Part shown: positions 53,959 to 64,000 of the stretch, one piece after another | How positions within the stretch are numbered: position 1 is the stretch's first letter | How the letters are laid out: each line of letters starts with the position of its first letter | Assembly: GCF_009017415.1 (NCBI RefSeq) | Contig: NC_092405.1 | Span: forward strand, 2,108,001-2,172,000 | Length of the DNA: 64,000 bases | Source: Aspergillus flavus | Lineage: Eukaryota > Ascomycota > Eurotiomycetes > Eurotiales > Aspergillaceae | Direction of reading: 5' to 3' | The notes under the pieces: generated by a model | Database searches by the model: none | The model's input: only the letters and a program-made list of their open reading frames with translations | Told to the model about the DNA's origin: nothing | Program-made: the position numbers and the translations under genes

Positions 53959-54986
53959 GGTGGATATCGTTGGCCCAACTGCAGGAGCCTACTTTACGGA
54001 TCCATTTTTTTTTGCTCTTTTCAAACCTCCCGCTCGTCAAATTTTCTAACCTATTTTTTATCATTTTTCTTTGGATACATCATGGCGAATAAAACGGGAG
54101 GACCTAGTGAACATGGTGGCGTCTTTGGTGTCGGATCTGGATATGACTTTCTTTGGGGAAAGTCCAGGGACGTTAAACTGCATTTTCATATCGGATACGG
54201 AGTACAAATACCCAGCATGTTTGTTTTACGGTGTTTGTTTTATGCTTTGGGAAGCGAGACGACCAACATGTTTTAGATTATGGATATAAATGACCAAGCC
54301 CAAATGAATACATACTATATGGACTCTATGACATGCGAAGCCTCTTTTCCTCAAGTACTATGTAGTAGTCAGTTATCACTCTTACTTAACCTGATGCTTA
54401 TCACCAGTGGCATTCCACAACATCTGATTCGTCTTTAGTGTATGATAGATACAACGTCATACACCCCGTGACCATTGACAGGCACTGCCAGGCTTGTACT
54501 CCGTAGTGCCGTTTTGTGTGTACCTTTCATTTTGGTGTATCGTGCTTCACCCACACAAAGCAAAGTAAATGCCTTGGCAACGTATAACTGTACATGTAAG
54601 AGCTTCTGGACATAAGATAGAACTTGTAATGGAGAGAACCTGTTTGTATTGTCTATAAGTATTTAACTTACAGAATCTTACTATCATCTCCGAGCGGTGT
54701 AAAATGTTGCCGGCACTATACTGCATCGGGTCAGCGGCTGGATTCCCGCTTTCTGCTCAGCACCGGTTTGTTCGTCTCCTCACCACTGTCTCTCCTCTTT
54801 TCTCTGTCATCTAATTACTTATGTGTGCTCTTCCTTAAAGTCTCTTGTCTGTTTGCTTTCTATTCCATTGATTTTCCAATGCCAAATTGCACCGATTACC
54901 ACACTGAGTAATCATTTCGCACACCTTTCTACTTCCCTCCCACGACCTCCTCATCTGCGGCCAGCTAGTATAGGCCTGAACTAGCC
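53959..54986. other. Intergenic region
   Basis: This 1028-bp gap is AT-rich near the 3' UTR. A T-rich run occurs at 54006-54070, and a pyrimidine-rich leader at 54770-54950 precedes the next gene. No gene is supported. Confidence 0.4.
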
Positions 54987-56628
54987 ATGGCTTACTCCCC
55001 TGCACCGGCATCGCCTGTGCCTGGTGGCCCTGGTCCAAGTTTGGTCAATAACTTACACTCCAGGGGTCGATCGGCAAGCCCACCGACCAGTGTACCTCTT
55101 TCTAAGCGAGACAAGCGGCGCAGCGCGCTGCAAGAGCGCCTACAAGACCTTACGGCCTCCTTCAGCCAAAACCGAGATACCCAGTTTCGCCAGCAGCTCC
55201 ATGCCTTGCAATGTGATATGACCCTCATCAACAATGCCGATCCATACTCGCCTGGTCCTCTGCCGGACTCGTCGGAAGAGATCGCGCATTTAATAGAGAC
55301 TACTGTCGGTGGGGGAAAATTTGCAAAGGAGATGTCGAGTCTGGCTGGCATGTGGTATTCGCGCTTTGTGCAGGAAGTTAATCAGGCTAAAACCGAAAAG
55401 GATGCAGATTTGGCTATGCTGGTGGTAAGTGTTTCCTTGTTTTTGGCCTTTTCGCGGTTTTTGCACTGTGGTGTTGTTAGACACGGGGAGCCTCTCCATT
55501 ATTTCTAAGGGTTGCATATGCTAATGGATTCTGTATCAGCACCGCCATAATAGTAACCTAGAACGGTTTCAAAAGGAATACGCTTTTCGCGTCCATTTTG
55601 CCGAAGAAGAATACAAGCATCTGTCTGCTACCCTTCGAGAGCGCCTTGTACAGACAATAACGGGCAAGAGGACTCGCCTGATGCGCGAGAAGGAGCAGCT
55701 GGATATTGCAGATACTAATGCTTTGCTTCTGCATCCCAATCAGTTCAGCATCACCAATCCCGCTAGTCCTGGCGGAATCCACGGGAACCGCAAAACCCGA
55801 CACACCCGCCACCGTGTCGATCTGGTGGACGAGCTGGGCAATGGTATTCTGGCGGACTTCAATAAGAGAAAGCGGAAGGCTCCTGAGGAGGACGTTGGAT
55901 CTCCAGTACGGGAGGGCGGCTACACTAACCCGGCTGAACGTGCGAAGGCCCAGGTGGTGCAGCAGCAGCATGCCCCGTCCTATTCTATACAGTCACTTTT
56001 CACGGAGAAGGAGCTGAGCGCCCATGCTAATCAAGCGCACGTTGCGACGGTTCACTTCTTTTCTACCTCTAAGCGTGCCGATCAGCCCTCTGGCGCTGCA
56101 ACGAACGGTAACAACACCGATGCGGAAGACGCGTCTGGGGCGGATGGCACGGAAGACAATGGCACTCCTGCAACCGACATGGCGCGGACCGCTAGCCAGA
56201 ACTTCCATGCTACCCGCTCTACCCGCGGACATGGCAACCATGCCCTGAATGCCCTCGCCGAGCTATCGGATAAACCGGCCGTCCGTCCCAATCTTCCTTA
56301 CAATATACTCGCCAATTACCATGCGCGACCCAGTAATAACGGCGCACCTCCACTGCCCCCGTTGATGAACGAAGAAGTGGATGATGACTGGGCCAGGATG
56401 GACCGTCTCCACACAAAGCCAGCAGGCTATGTGGATAAGGGCTTGCTCCAGCTACTCGTAGAACCGGTTCCGGCCGAGATAGACGGGATCCCACAGAACC
56501 CACACCGATTCAGCATGTTGCATCCTGACTTCCCGCCCGACATGGGCATACATCTGCACCCGATCGAAAGTGGGAAGACAAGACCAGAGTACAGCAGCGA
56601 CCGCGCAAAGAAGTCCAGAACCGGATAG
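54987..56628 (+). CDS. Probable Sds3/Dep1-like subunit of the Rpd3L histone deacetylase complex
   Basis: Exons 54987-55424 and 55540-56628 (intron GTAAGT...ATCAG) give 508 residues. The N-terminal part (SPLSKRDKRRSALQERLQDL without the first two residues in the model) leads into a long helical region around residues 45-220: FAKEMSSLAGMWYSRFVQEV, then NLERFQKEYAFRVHFAEEEY and LRERLVQTITGKRTRLMREK. This continuous helix followed by LLHPNQFSI and a basic RKTRHTRHR block resembles the Sds3-type coiled-coil domain that dimerises and holds Sin3-HDAC subunits together. The remainder is disordered and ends in a basic tail. I rate this tentative: it is recognised by pattern, not by a diagnostic motif. 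Confidence 0.6.
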
Positions 56629-57003
56629 ATGCCCGCGTTTGCAAATCTTCCCTTATTGGCGTTTATATGATCATGACTTAGAATTCACGGGCAGCGGGAG
56701 AAGCTATAATACCATGATGGCGTTTGGAAAGGTCATTGGATGGCTGGAACGGGACGGAACAGTGTCCCTATCTTTTATTTCTCAATTGTGAATTGTTTTT
56801 CTTATCTTTGCTTCTATTGCTTTAATGCTGGAGTCGAGTGTTGCCTGGGACCAGTTTGTTTGAGAAGGCATTCTGAAGATAGATTCGACTTGTATCTGGG
56901 GTTTACCAGTTGAATGTTGGAAATAAATGTATGAGATTTGTACAGCATAGGCCAGTGCAATGTAAAAATGCAGTGTTTTCACCTAGTTACTAGATTCTAT
57001 CAC

Positions 57004-57031
57004 ATTTAACAATACTTCAGTATTGTTAAAT
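57004..57031. repeat. Perfect 13-bp inverted repeat with 2-nt centre
   Basis: ATTTAACAATACT is followed by TC and by its exact reverse complement. Such a palindrome could form a cruciform or RNA hairpin. Confidence 0.9.
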
Positions 57032-57805
57032 CTAATGACATTATGGTTATCATCGAGGCTCTAACATAGAATACGTCCCAATAATACCTGACGTACACAT
57101 AGAAGAAAAGATTCCTCAAATTGCTACACCCCAATACATGCCTAGAATCTCCATCCCAATATGACCCAAACAGCCAAACATACAATAAACCATACCACTC
57201 AATAATCCCTATACTAAAACATAAATATATAGTATATGTACTCAATGCTGAATAAAAACATCCACCAATCAACCCTCTGAAGCTAGAACAATGATGCAAT
57301 ACTAGTCACACCCCTTAAACAAAGAGACATCGCAGTTATACCTGAAACAGTACAGACTACGTATTAAGTATATCTCTCAATGTATGTTTCCTACTTCTTC
57401 TCTTTAACTTTCTTCCTCTCTCTCCCTCTAGATATATGCAGGGATTCAGTACTCAATTCTTTTGTCAAATATCCCTTACATCTTATCGATCACTAGTGCT
57501 ACTACATCACTTACATAGAGTACCTAGCCCTACTAGTAGTTTTATTACTAAATAAAAATCAATCTAACAATGGAGTAGAGTGGAATATCCCTGTCCAACG
57601 TACGACCCATGCATATTCATCATCCTAGGTGGCATGTAGCCATTAGGTTAGTTTCGGATCTGGATGGCGGTGCACACAAGGGGTGAAAATATCGTGTACT
57701 ATAGTATTCACTAGTTGCTGTAACAGATTCATGATATATGTTGTATGTTTATATAATGCTAAACTATAGACTGGGTAAATGTTAGGTTCTGAAGTATGTT
57801 GTTAC

Positions 57806-57834
57806 TAGTATGTATGTGTGTATGTATGTATGAT
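57806..57834. repeat. (TGTA)n-type tetranucleotide run
   Basis: Imperfect ATGT/TGTA tetranucleotides in the C-poor part of the intergenic region. Confidence 0.75.
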
Positions 57835-58194
57835 TTACTTGTTGTGTTTGTTGGGTTATTGAGGTGTGTATGTGTTTACTTTGTATGTAGGTAGGGTTGT
57901 GGGTGATTTACTTTGTATATTGTATGGGTTCTGTATAAGGTTAGTGATTGACTAATTGTGTTTTTTTGGGTGGATAAGTATCCGCTAAGAGAATGGTATT
58001 ATTGCATGGCTTATTTGAAAACAAGACTAAAAGCATGGCAGGCATTGTAATCTTAAAGGAAAGAGACTTGATACATTTACTATCCAGATTCATCTCAGTG
58101 ACCTATATGTCACAACCTATTAACAATCTGAGAAGGATGGATAAGTAACATGGTCTGTGAAAGCAAGATCAAACAAGAGAAAGGAGTGTTATGA

Positions 58195-60633
58195 TCAGAA
58201 AAAGATGCTGAAGAGAGCGGCGACTCCCATGGCCAGCCAGAAGCTGGTGGACACAGAGGAGGCAGTGTTAGCCAGGGGAGGAGGGGTATAGGTAGATGAC
58301 GGCTTGGCTGTCGAGCTAGGATGATGGCTGGAGATCCAAGTAGACGAGGCGGAGACCCATGGGTTCGGGATGCCCGAGGAGTGACCTGGGGATACGCCGG
58401 TTGGGGCAGGGCCCGGGATCAAGCCGACGGTGGTCGAGTGGCCGGAGACGCCGGTGGTGAAGGTAACCTGGGGCACGGTCAACGTGTAGGTGGAGTAGGT
58501 GATGGTCGTGCGAGGAACCTCGGGAGCGGCGGTTGGGTTTGGTGCCGCACTGGTGCCAGTCACAGGAGCGACACCTGTGGGGGCAGGAGTGGGGATCAGA
58601 GTAATAGTGCTCGGAATGGCAGTGACAATGCCTGGATTGCCAGGGATATAGGGAGCACAGATACCGGTGAAGTAGGAGAGCGCGGCCTGGATCTCTTCTT
58701 TGGATGCACCCCATGCCTGAATACAGCTGATGACCTTATCTGTGAACTCATGGTTCGGGCAGAAACAACCGGGCTCCGCGTTGGAAGTACACTTGGGCAC
58801 AAGAGGGAGCCAGGTGTTGATACACTTGGGCACCGAGTTAGGGCAATTTGCTGGTGGAGGTGAAGAGGGAGCAGGAGAAGAGGGAACGCCAGTCGGCTTC
58901 ACGGCAGAGCTGGAAGTCTTGGTCACCGTCGAGACAGTGGTGAAGACAGACGTAGTGGTGGAGCCACCGGAGGTGATAGTCGTAGTGACAGGGCAAGTGG
59001 TCACGGTTTCGTAGGTGACGACCGTCGTTGCACCCTCGGCAGGAGTACTACTGATAGGCGCGACTCCGGTAGGGGCAGGAGTGGAGGAGCACTTGGTACA
59101 CACCGTGGAGGTCGAAGTCAGTGTAACGGTTGACTGGGTCGTGTAGACAGAAGTGGTCGTGGTGCCACCGGCGGTAGCAGTCGTAGTTACTGGGCAGTCG
59201 GTCACGGTGGTATAAGTAACGACGGTCGTGGTAGAATCCTCAGGAGGCTCCTCAGGGGAAACGCCTGTCGGGGTAGGAGAGGTTCCGCTCGGAGTGCCCG
59301 TGGGCTTGCCAGTAGGAGGAGTAGCAGTGCACTTGTTGCAAATGGTAGATGTCGACGTAAGAGTCACTGTGGACACAGTGCTGTACACGGAAGTGGTGGT
59401 GACGCTGCCAGAAGTAGCGGTGGTGGTCACGGGGCAAGTGGTCAGGGTTTCCCATGTCACCACAGTGGTCGTTGAGTCTGGGGGGATGGAAGAAGATCCA
59501 CCATGGCTAGTTGGGTGGACTCCTGACGAAGTACCAGCAGTACCTGTGGGAGCGGGGCTGCTTGGAGAGGGAACCTCGGAGGAACCGCCAACAGGGGAGC
59601 TTCCGGTAGGCTTCCCGGGGGTTCCAGTAGGCTTCCCCGGGGTTTCGGTAGGCTTCACAGAAGTCTCAGTAGGCTTCGCAGGAGTTTCAGTAGAGGTGAC
59701 CGGGCAGACAGTGGTCGAGACAGCAATGGTGGAAGTGACAACAGTGGTCGAATCTCCAGGGCAGTTGGTAACGGTTGGAGCACAGCTCGTGATGGTGATC
59801 AGGCTTGTAGTATACACGGTCGAGGTGGTCATCCTGACGGGAGTGCTAGGAGCCGGAGGCGTGACTGCATTGGAGGACGACGGTACTGGAATCACTGGAG
59901 TAGACGAGTGTCCAGTCGCAGTCGGGCTCGTGTGGTGATGAGAGGGGGTTGGGGTCTTCTGGCCAGGGGAGCACTCAAACTCGACATTCTGGATACCGAA
60001 GACTACGGCATCCACGGCGGCCTCCTCTGCGAGTTCAAACCGGACGGAGCTGGCACCACCGCACTGGTCGTTGGTGACAACAGTTCCCTTCGGAGAGCAG
60101 GGAGCGACATGCTTGCAGGAAGAACCATCGGGCATGTCATAGATGATCTTGATATCAGCCTCCTCGGCGGTCACCAGGTGAAGCTTGCTGATGGAGAAGG
60201 TCTTATCGCTGCCGGACGAGATCTCCGGGGACGTCTCGTCGTCCTTGGAGAGTTTCGACTCAACGCATTGGCCCTGTAGCCGTTAGTTTGAACATCATTG
60301 TATCCACCGAACCGTGCCTACTTACCGCAAAGCCACCACTGATAGCAGCACTGAAGCTGCTGCTGAAAGAGAACCCAGAGAATTCGAAGCCGGCGAAGAA
60401 GTCAAAAGAACCGACGGCGAGGCCAGCCCAGTTGAATCCACCCCGCATCTCGTCAGAGCATTCATTATTGGTATTATCCGGGCTAGTATAGCAATCATCC
60501 GTGCCCCACCACTAGAAAAACATCAGCTTGGGTTCAGTAGTTCTCTCCATGCATGAACACTTACGGCGCCCGAGGGATGGGCCTGGGCCATGGCCAGGAG
60601 AGAGGCGAATGCAACCGAAGTAGCGACCCTCAT
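58195..60633 (-). CDS. GPI-anchored Thr/Ser-rich wall protein with CFEM-like Cys region
   Basis: Exons 60565-60633, 60326-60511 and 58195-60273 keep frame and give 777 residues. Signal peptide: MRVATSVAFASLLAMAQAHP. A Cys-containing N-terminal domain (WWGTDDCYTS, SFDFFAGFEFSGFSFSS, QCVESKLSKDDE) precedes a long Thr/Ser/Pro region with three imperfect ~70-80-residue repeats (STTTVVTYTTVTDCPVTTT type) and a 7-residue KPTETPG-type repeat. A Cys module of seven visible cysteines (CPNSVPKC to FTGIC) with a C-x-C pair resembles CFEM. The C-terminus (SFWLAMGVAALFSIFF) is a GPI signal. Role: cell-wall or surface protein, possibly heme/iron binding if CFEM is real; not proven. It converges on the Sds3-like gene. 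Confidence 0.85.
58900..59480 (-). repeat. Three imperfect Thr-rich repeats inside the wall protein
   Basis: Units TTTVVTWETLTTCPVTTT, TTTVVTYTTVTDCPVTTT and ATTVVTYETVTTCPVTTT recur at about 210-235-bp spacing, each followed by a TTTSVYST-type stretch and (in two) a CNKC/CTKC pair. Boundaries are approximate. Confidence 0.8.
59606..59690 (-). repeat. Four 21-bp units coding KPTETPG-type heptapeptides
   Basis: The plus-strand GTAGGCTTC block recurs about every 21 bp; the copies differ by a few bases and code KPTETSV, KPTETPG and KPTGTPG variants in the wall protein. Confidence 0.85.
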
Positions 60634-60971
60634 GGTTACTGAGGTCACCGAATAATGATGGAACGAATGGAGATAGAATCAAGACGAAAGTAGTTGTAGT
60701 AGTAATAGTGGGAGAACTGTAGTAGTCGAAGAAGAAGATGGTATAGTTCAGTATTATTATTCTCGACCAGCAATAACAACAACACCGTAACAATCAGATA
60801 ACGAAAGACGGGCCACCAAGTGAACCCCAAGATGAACGAGTGGATTGAAACAAAGAGATGAAATAGTACAACAACGTCAAAATGAGAGAGAACACACAAA
60901 AAAAAAGAATGGTGAACGGATGGAAACAGAAGGGTTCCAGGGTCTCCGGGGGGAGGGGCGTTGACTACTTC

Positions 60972-60978
60972 TTATAAA
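60972..60978 (-). promoter_or_regulatory. Possible TATA box of the wall-protein gene
   Basis: On the minus strand it reads TTTATAA, about 340 bp upstream of the start codon at 60633, implying a long leader if used. Confidence 0.35.
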
Positions 60979-61009
60979 CTAGTCGGGGTTTCATTTGTCT
61001 TGTTTGATG

Positions 61010-61037
61010 TTTTTTTTTTTTTTTTTTCTTTTCTTTT
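61010..61037. repeat. Poly-T tract with C interruptions
   Basis: A run of about 18 T followed by short C-interrupted T blocks, roughly 380 bp upstream of the wall-protein start codon. Confidence 0.9.
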
Positions 61038-61193
61038 TTTCTTTCATGTTCGCTAGACCCTGGCTTGATCCGGTAATGCATGAATAATTCTTTTTACCTG
61101 AGTGTTATTACTACTGGTTCTCCATTATTCCTGAATATTATTTTTATTTTATTTCTTGTCTGACAACAATGACCCAAAAGTATACCCAAGGAG

Positions 61194-61330
61194 CCAATCA
61201 GCGACTGCCGCGCTGTTCCGCTAGTGCAGGTACCTCGACACTCCACCAATCACGGCGCCGCCACCAAGGCCGCATTATTTCCACATGTCCTGAAGGTGAG
61301 AGCAAACTATGCGCCCTTGGTCGCCAATCA
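61194..61330. promoter_or_regulatory. Cluster of three CCAATCA boxes
   Basis: CCAATCA occurs at 61194-61200, 61246-61252 and 61324-61330, all on the plus strand. They match the CCAAT-binding-complex core site of Aspergillus and lie 560-700 bp upstream of the wall-protein gene (minus strand). Whether they serve that gene is inference. Confidence 0.4.
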
Positions 61331-63293
61331 AATACTTCATTTTCTGCAGAATGGACAACAGGTTCCGATGTGCGAGTCGGCAGTGAAGTCTTCAGACGAA
61401 CAGGTGTGAGGATAAGATCTAGTCTAGCCTATGGGGAAAGGGAAAACGGTGATGATCGCTCGAACAGCCGCCGGATCGGCAGAGGGCCCTTCCTCTCGTA
61501 GACTATATAGAAGAACAAGAACAAGAAGAAGCAAATACAACGACAACACAAACAGGAAACGGTGGTGGCGAACTTGCCGCTGTGTCCAGTCCAGAATCAA
61601 ATCGAATATGCGATTAATCATAGGAGGAAATGACATAAAATATGCAATTGATAGATCGAAGGTTCAGTGGAGAGACACAAATAGGGTGACAATCCAGACC
61701 CTACTGAGCAGTCGCAGTCTATCACCCCGCATAGCATCAAGGCCATGCAAGATAATAATCGAGGGTTCACAGCAGGGGCCAGAATGGGCGACCATCACTC
61801 CACAGGGCGTCTCGCTTGAAACTCAGCCAGTGTGAGAAGGTCCCCCGAAAGCCTCTAATTTTACGGGAACTAATTATAGGGTTCTCGATTCTTTGACAAA
61901 TTTCCTCACCATGCACCCATCCCCAGCGTCGATTAACCGCCGGACCGGATCACGAACCGCCCGAACCCATCCTTTAACCGATTAACTCTTTCACGCTCTA
62001 CCATTAAACTTCAATAGGGGGCGAAGATAATGAGAAGCTCGCCCCAACGAACAACAGACAAAAACCGGATATCCCACTTCAGGGACCTCTTGACTAGGGA
62101 ACTACTGAGCACCTCCCCAATTCAGGATAGGTGCGAACGAATCAGATGATCACTGCATCAGCCACAAGTGGTTTGCGACCTATCATTTCTTCTCTTTCGA
62201 AATGGGGAAGCATGGTGAAACCAGCTGGGAACCTTTTTTCGCTCTCCATGAAGGGAAAAATGTTCTCGACCGAGGAAATACCCTCACCCCTCAGGGGCCA
62301 TACCCTGCCATGAGGTAAGGTGCTCCGTCATTTATGCTCCGACTGCATTGCACACCATCATGGAATATTCGGTGCACACTCGGCTTGGGAGAATCGAGGG
62401 TGCTTGCTTGGCATGTCGCACGATGCTCAACGGGTCCATGGGTTGCATCCTCAAGCGAGACCAAGTGCGGTGGCTTGCATCGAGTAATATCTTGTTCGGC
62501 TCTTTCCCCCCATGAGAAGCCCAGGGCACGACCCAATGGCATGAACTACTGACCAGAGGTAGTACCAAGTTGTCTTAGCTCTCTTGTTTTGACGTAGCAA
62601 AGGTTTCTTCCGCGGGCCTCCGTTGTTTGAAGCCACAATGTTACCCTACACCTCTCCAGGATCAAATAATCATTTCCTTGCTGCCTACCACGCAGAGCCT
62701 TCTGTTACATTGTCCCTTCTTTTTTTGTGTTTAAACTTTTTTTTTTTGCATTGATAAAAATATTATCTACGCGAAGTCTGTAACGGGACAGACCTAGAAC
62801 AAAGAAGATAAAAGGAGACACATCAACAAATCCGAGTAAACAAGAGCCGTATATCCCTTTCGCCAAATATAGCATCACCACGACTCCAGTAGGAAAATCA
62901 CGTTAACTTTTGGCCATCGGATTTTTTCAGACTCCATCACCAACTTTTCCTCGACCGAAATGAATTTCCTCGCAGAAAGCCTCCCATACACACAGACCGG
63001 TCCTGAGCATTCAGTCAAACCTTGGTCTAGATGCCCGCTCCATCCAAAGAAAAAAGAAAGCAAACAGTCGTCGAACCTTTTATCAGCTGAAACCGAGCCG
63101 AAATCATGGCCCCTTACGGGGAGGTCTATGCCGCTAACACAGACTCAGCAAGGTTTGGGAACAAAAAGAAGAAATGATAGCTATGCCGTGACAACGTGCC
63201 AGTAAATCCGAGACATAAGTGGTCATAACAGTGATGGGTATCGCAAGAGTAAGAGAGGCACGTCTTTACATTAAGATGTCTGCCGTTGAATTT

Positions 63294-64000
63294 CTAGAAG
63301 GGAAGTTGGCTACGACGGTGGGCATCCATCAGCTTCCGTCGGACCGCCTCGCCGCCATTGTAACCGTTCGCTTTGCGTTTCCGCGTAGGCGTGCGTTGAT
63401 CCGCATGTTTCGCATGTCTGAAGACACTGGCTGGCCGAGATGGTGAGTTGGCCGGCATAAACTCCCGGTGTTGCGGGAGGCGTAGCAGTGCCTGGTACCG
63501 ATTGTGATTACGACGGAAAGCCGTCACAATACCACGGTCCAGGTGGTTCAAGAAACGCTCCGCACTGTTTGTTTGTGAATCCCCTCCGCGAGTAGGGGTT
63601 GGTGTGCCGGCAGCAGCTGGGATGGTGGGCGCCGCCATCGGCGAGGCCAGTGCATCATCGTCGAATTCCTTGTCCATATCATCATCGGATGAGCCGTTAC
63701 CAAAGTCAATAAAATCATCGACATTCAAAGCAGCCTCTGGATCATCCTCTTCATCATCCTCAAATGAACTATCAATGGCAAAGTCACGAGACGGATAGAA
63801 GGCTTCGGGCGGACCCATGACTTGACCACCGGTGGTAACCTCATTCCCAAGGGCCGTCATCATGAGGTTAGCGCTAGAGGCCAACATCGGGCTGAGGTCA
63901 ACGTGATTCGGCGATGCGAGCGCATCTGTGTCACTCTCATCAACGAGGTGCATTGTAGTTGCGCGCGGGCTATTATTAGCCGTGCCACAGATGCTATTTG
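63294..64000 (-). CDS. C-terminal part of an unrecognised, disordered protein; truncated at right edge
   Basis: The stop codon is at 63294. The frame is open through to the window edge, so the visible part is a C-terminal fragment of about 235 residues and the ATG at 63953 is probably internal. It is Asp/Ser-rich (SSFEDDEEDDPEAALNVDDF, FGNGSSDDDMDKEFDDDALA), with a short ordered block SAERFLNHLDRGIVTAFRRN and a basic end TPTRKRKANGYNGGEAVRRK. No domain is recognised. A nuclear protein is plausible because of the basic tail. The 5' end is off the window. Confidence 0.7.
   Translation of the reverse strand, partial: NSICGTANNSPRATTMHLVDESDTDALASPNHVDLSPMLASSANLMMTALGNEVTTGGQVMGPPEAFYPSRDFAIDSSFEDDEEDDPEAALNVDDFIDFGNGSSDDDMDKEFDDDALASPMAAPTIPAAAGTPTPTRGGDSQTNSAERFLNHLDRGIVTAFRRNHNRYQALLRLPQHREFMPANSPSRPASVFRHAKHADQRTPTRKRKANGYNGGEAVRRKLMDAHRRSQLPF

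Larger units (their letters stand above)
56629..58194. other. AT-rich intergenic region with composition switch
   Basis: This 1566-bp gap between convergent genes includes a perfect palindrome at 57004-57031, G-poor sequence at about 57060-57600 and C-poor sequence at about 57790-57970 on the same strand. TGTATG-type tetranucleotides lie near 57808-57832. No coding region is supported. Confidence 0.5.
60634..63293. other. Upstream region of the wall-protein gene and 3' region of the right-edge gene
   Basis: About 2.66 kb without a supported gene. A T-tract lies at 61010-61037, the TTTATAA-type box at 60972-60978 (minus strand) lies about 340 bp from the start, and three CCAATCA boxes lie between 61194 and 61330. 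Frames such as 61431-61835 (Arg-rich) and 61169-61501 have no family features. A T-tract of 10-plus bases occurs near 62738-62748. Confidence 0.4.

Noticed and set aside
57004..57031. Palindrome as a bacterial-type terminator
   Set aside because: The genome is eukaryotic and no T-run follows; it is recorded only as a repeat.
59228..59938. Long open frame of 236 codons on the plus strand
   Set aside because: It lies fully inside the Thr-rich repeats of the minus-strand wall protein. Its Val/Gly-rich repetitive sequence is the mirror of ACC/ACT codons, so it is a shadow frame.
61431..61835. 134-codon Arg-rich frame
   Set aside because: No recognisable domain and irregular composition; plus-strand chance frame in a gene-poor region.
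1..64000. Transposon, virus-derived or secondary-metabolite gene cluster
   Set aside because: No transposase, integrase, reverse transcriptase, polyketide synthase or peptide synthetase sequence was recognised on either strand.

Overview
The window looks like a chromosomal segment of a filamentous ascomycete, most likely a eurotiomycete of the Aspergillus/Penicillium type. This is inferred from short GT-AG introns (mostly about 45-140 nt), dense genes on both strands, and the protein families present: GPI-anchored GH72 glucanosyltransferase, a CFEM-like wall protein, Yen1/GEN1, Spb4, and a PRPP synthetase with an internal insertion. The species cannot be named from this sequence alone. No tRNA, rRNA, transposon, CRISPR array or secondary-metabolite cluster was recognised.

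Left part (1-32500) is a dense housekeeping block. In order it holds the 5' part of nop58 (-), vma6 (+), PRPP synthetase (-), a Hub1-like ubiquitin-fold protein with an RS-type N-terminus (-), PIG-H/Gpi15 (+), the pseudouridine synthase Deg1/Pus3 (-), an atypical Rho-like GTPase (+), cytosolic ribosomal protein S0 (-), mitochondrial ribosomal protein uS15m (+), a long disordered nuclear-type protein whose middle exons I could not resolve (+), a Cys-rich small protein (+), the DEAD-box helicase Spb4 (-), CTP-dependent diacylglycerol kinase (+), Yen1/GEN1 resolvase (-), Arp10 (+) and a secreted aldose 1-epimerase (-). Many neighbours are divergent or convergent, so several intergenic gaps are probably bidirectional promoters or shared 3' regions. 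The rps0/uS15m pair is the clearest: it shares a 345-bp promoter with a perfect E-box palindrome and HomolE-like repeats.

Right part (32500-64000) is looser. It holds a 1163-residue AT-hook protein (+), a small coiled-coil protein (+), a pseudokinase (+), a GH72 glucanosyltransferase (-), an unrecognised 303-residue protein (+), a RidA-family protein (+), a Ser-rich unrecognised protein (+), a probable Sds3-like histone-deacetylase subunit (+), a large Thr-rich GPI-anchored CFEM-like wall protein (-) and the 3' part of an unrecognised gene at the right edge (-). Gene-free gaps of 1-4 kb separate them. They contain microsatellites, homopolymer tracts, a perfect 13-bp-arm palindrome and a strong strand-composition switch near 57-58 kb.

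Functionally the window mixes ribosome biogenesis (nop58, spb4, rps0, uS15m), vacuolar acidification (vma6), nucleotide supply (PRPP synthetase), GPI-anchor synthesis (PIG-H) with two GPI-anchored client proteins (GH72, CFEM-like), DNA repair (yen1) and dynactin (arp10). I see no evidence that it encodes one dedicated new system. The most unusual items are the pseudokinase, the Rho-like GTPase with broken switch motifs, the RS-tailed Hub1, the AT-hook protein and the unresolved middle of the gene at 15277-18711. Exon boundaries were read by eye and checked for frame, not aligned to transcripts.
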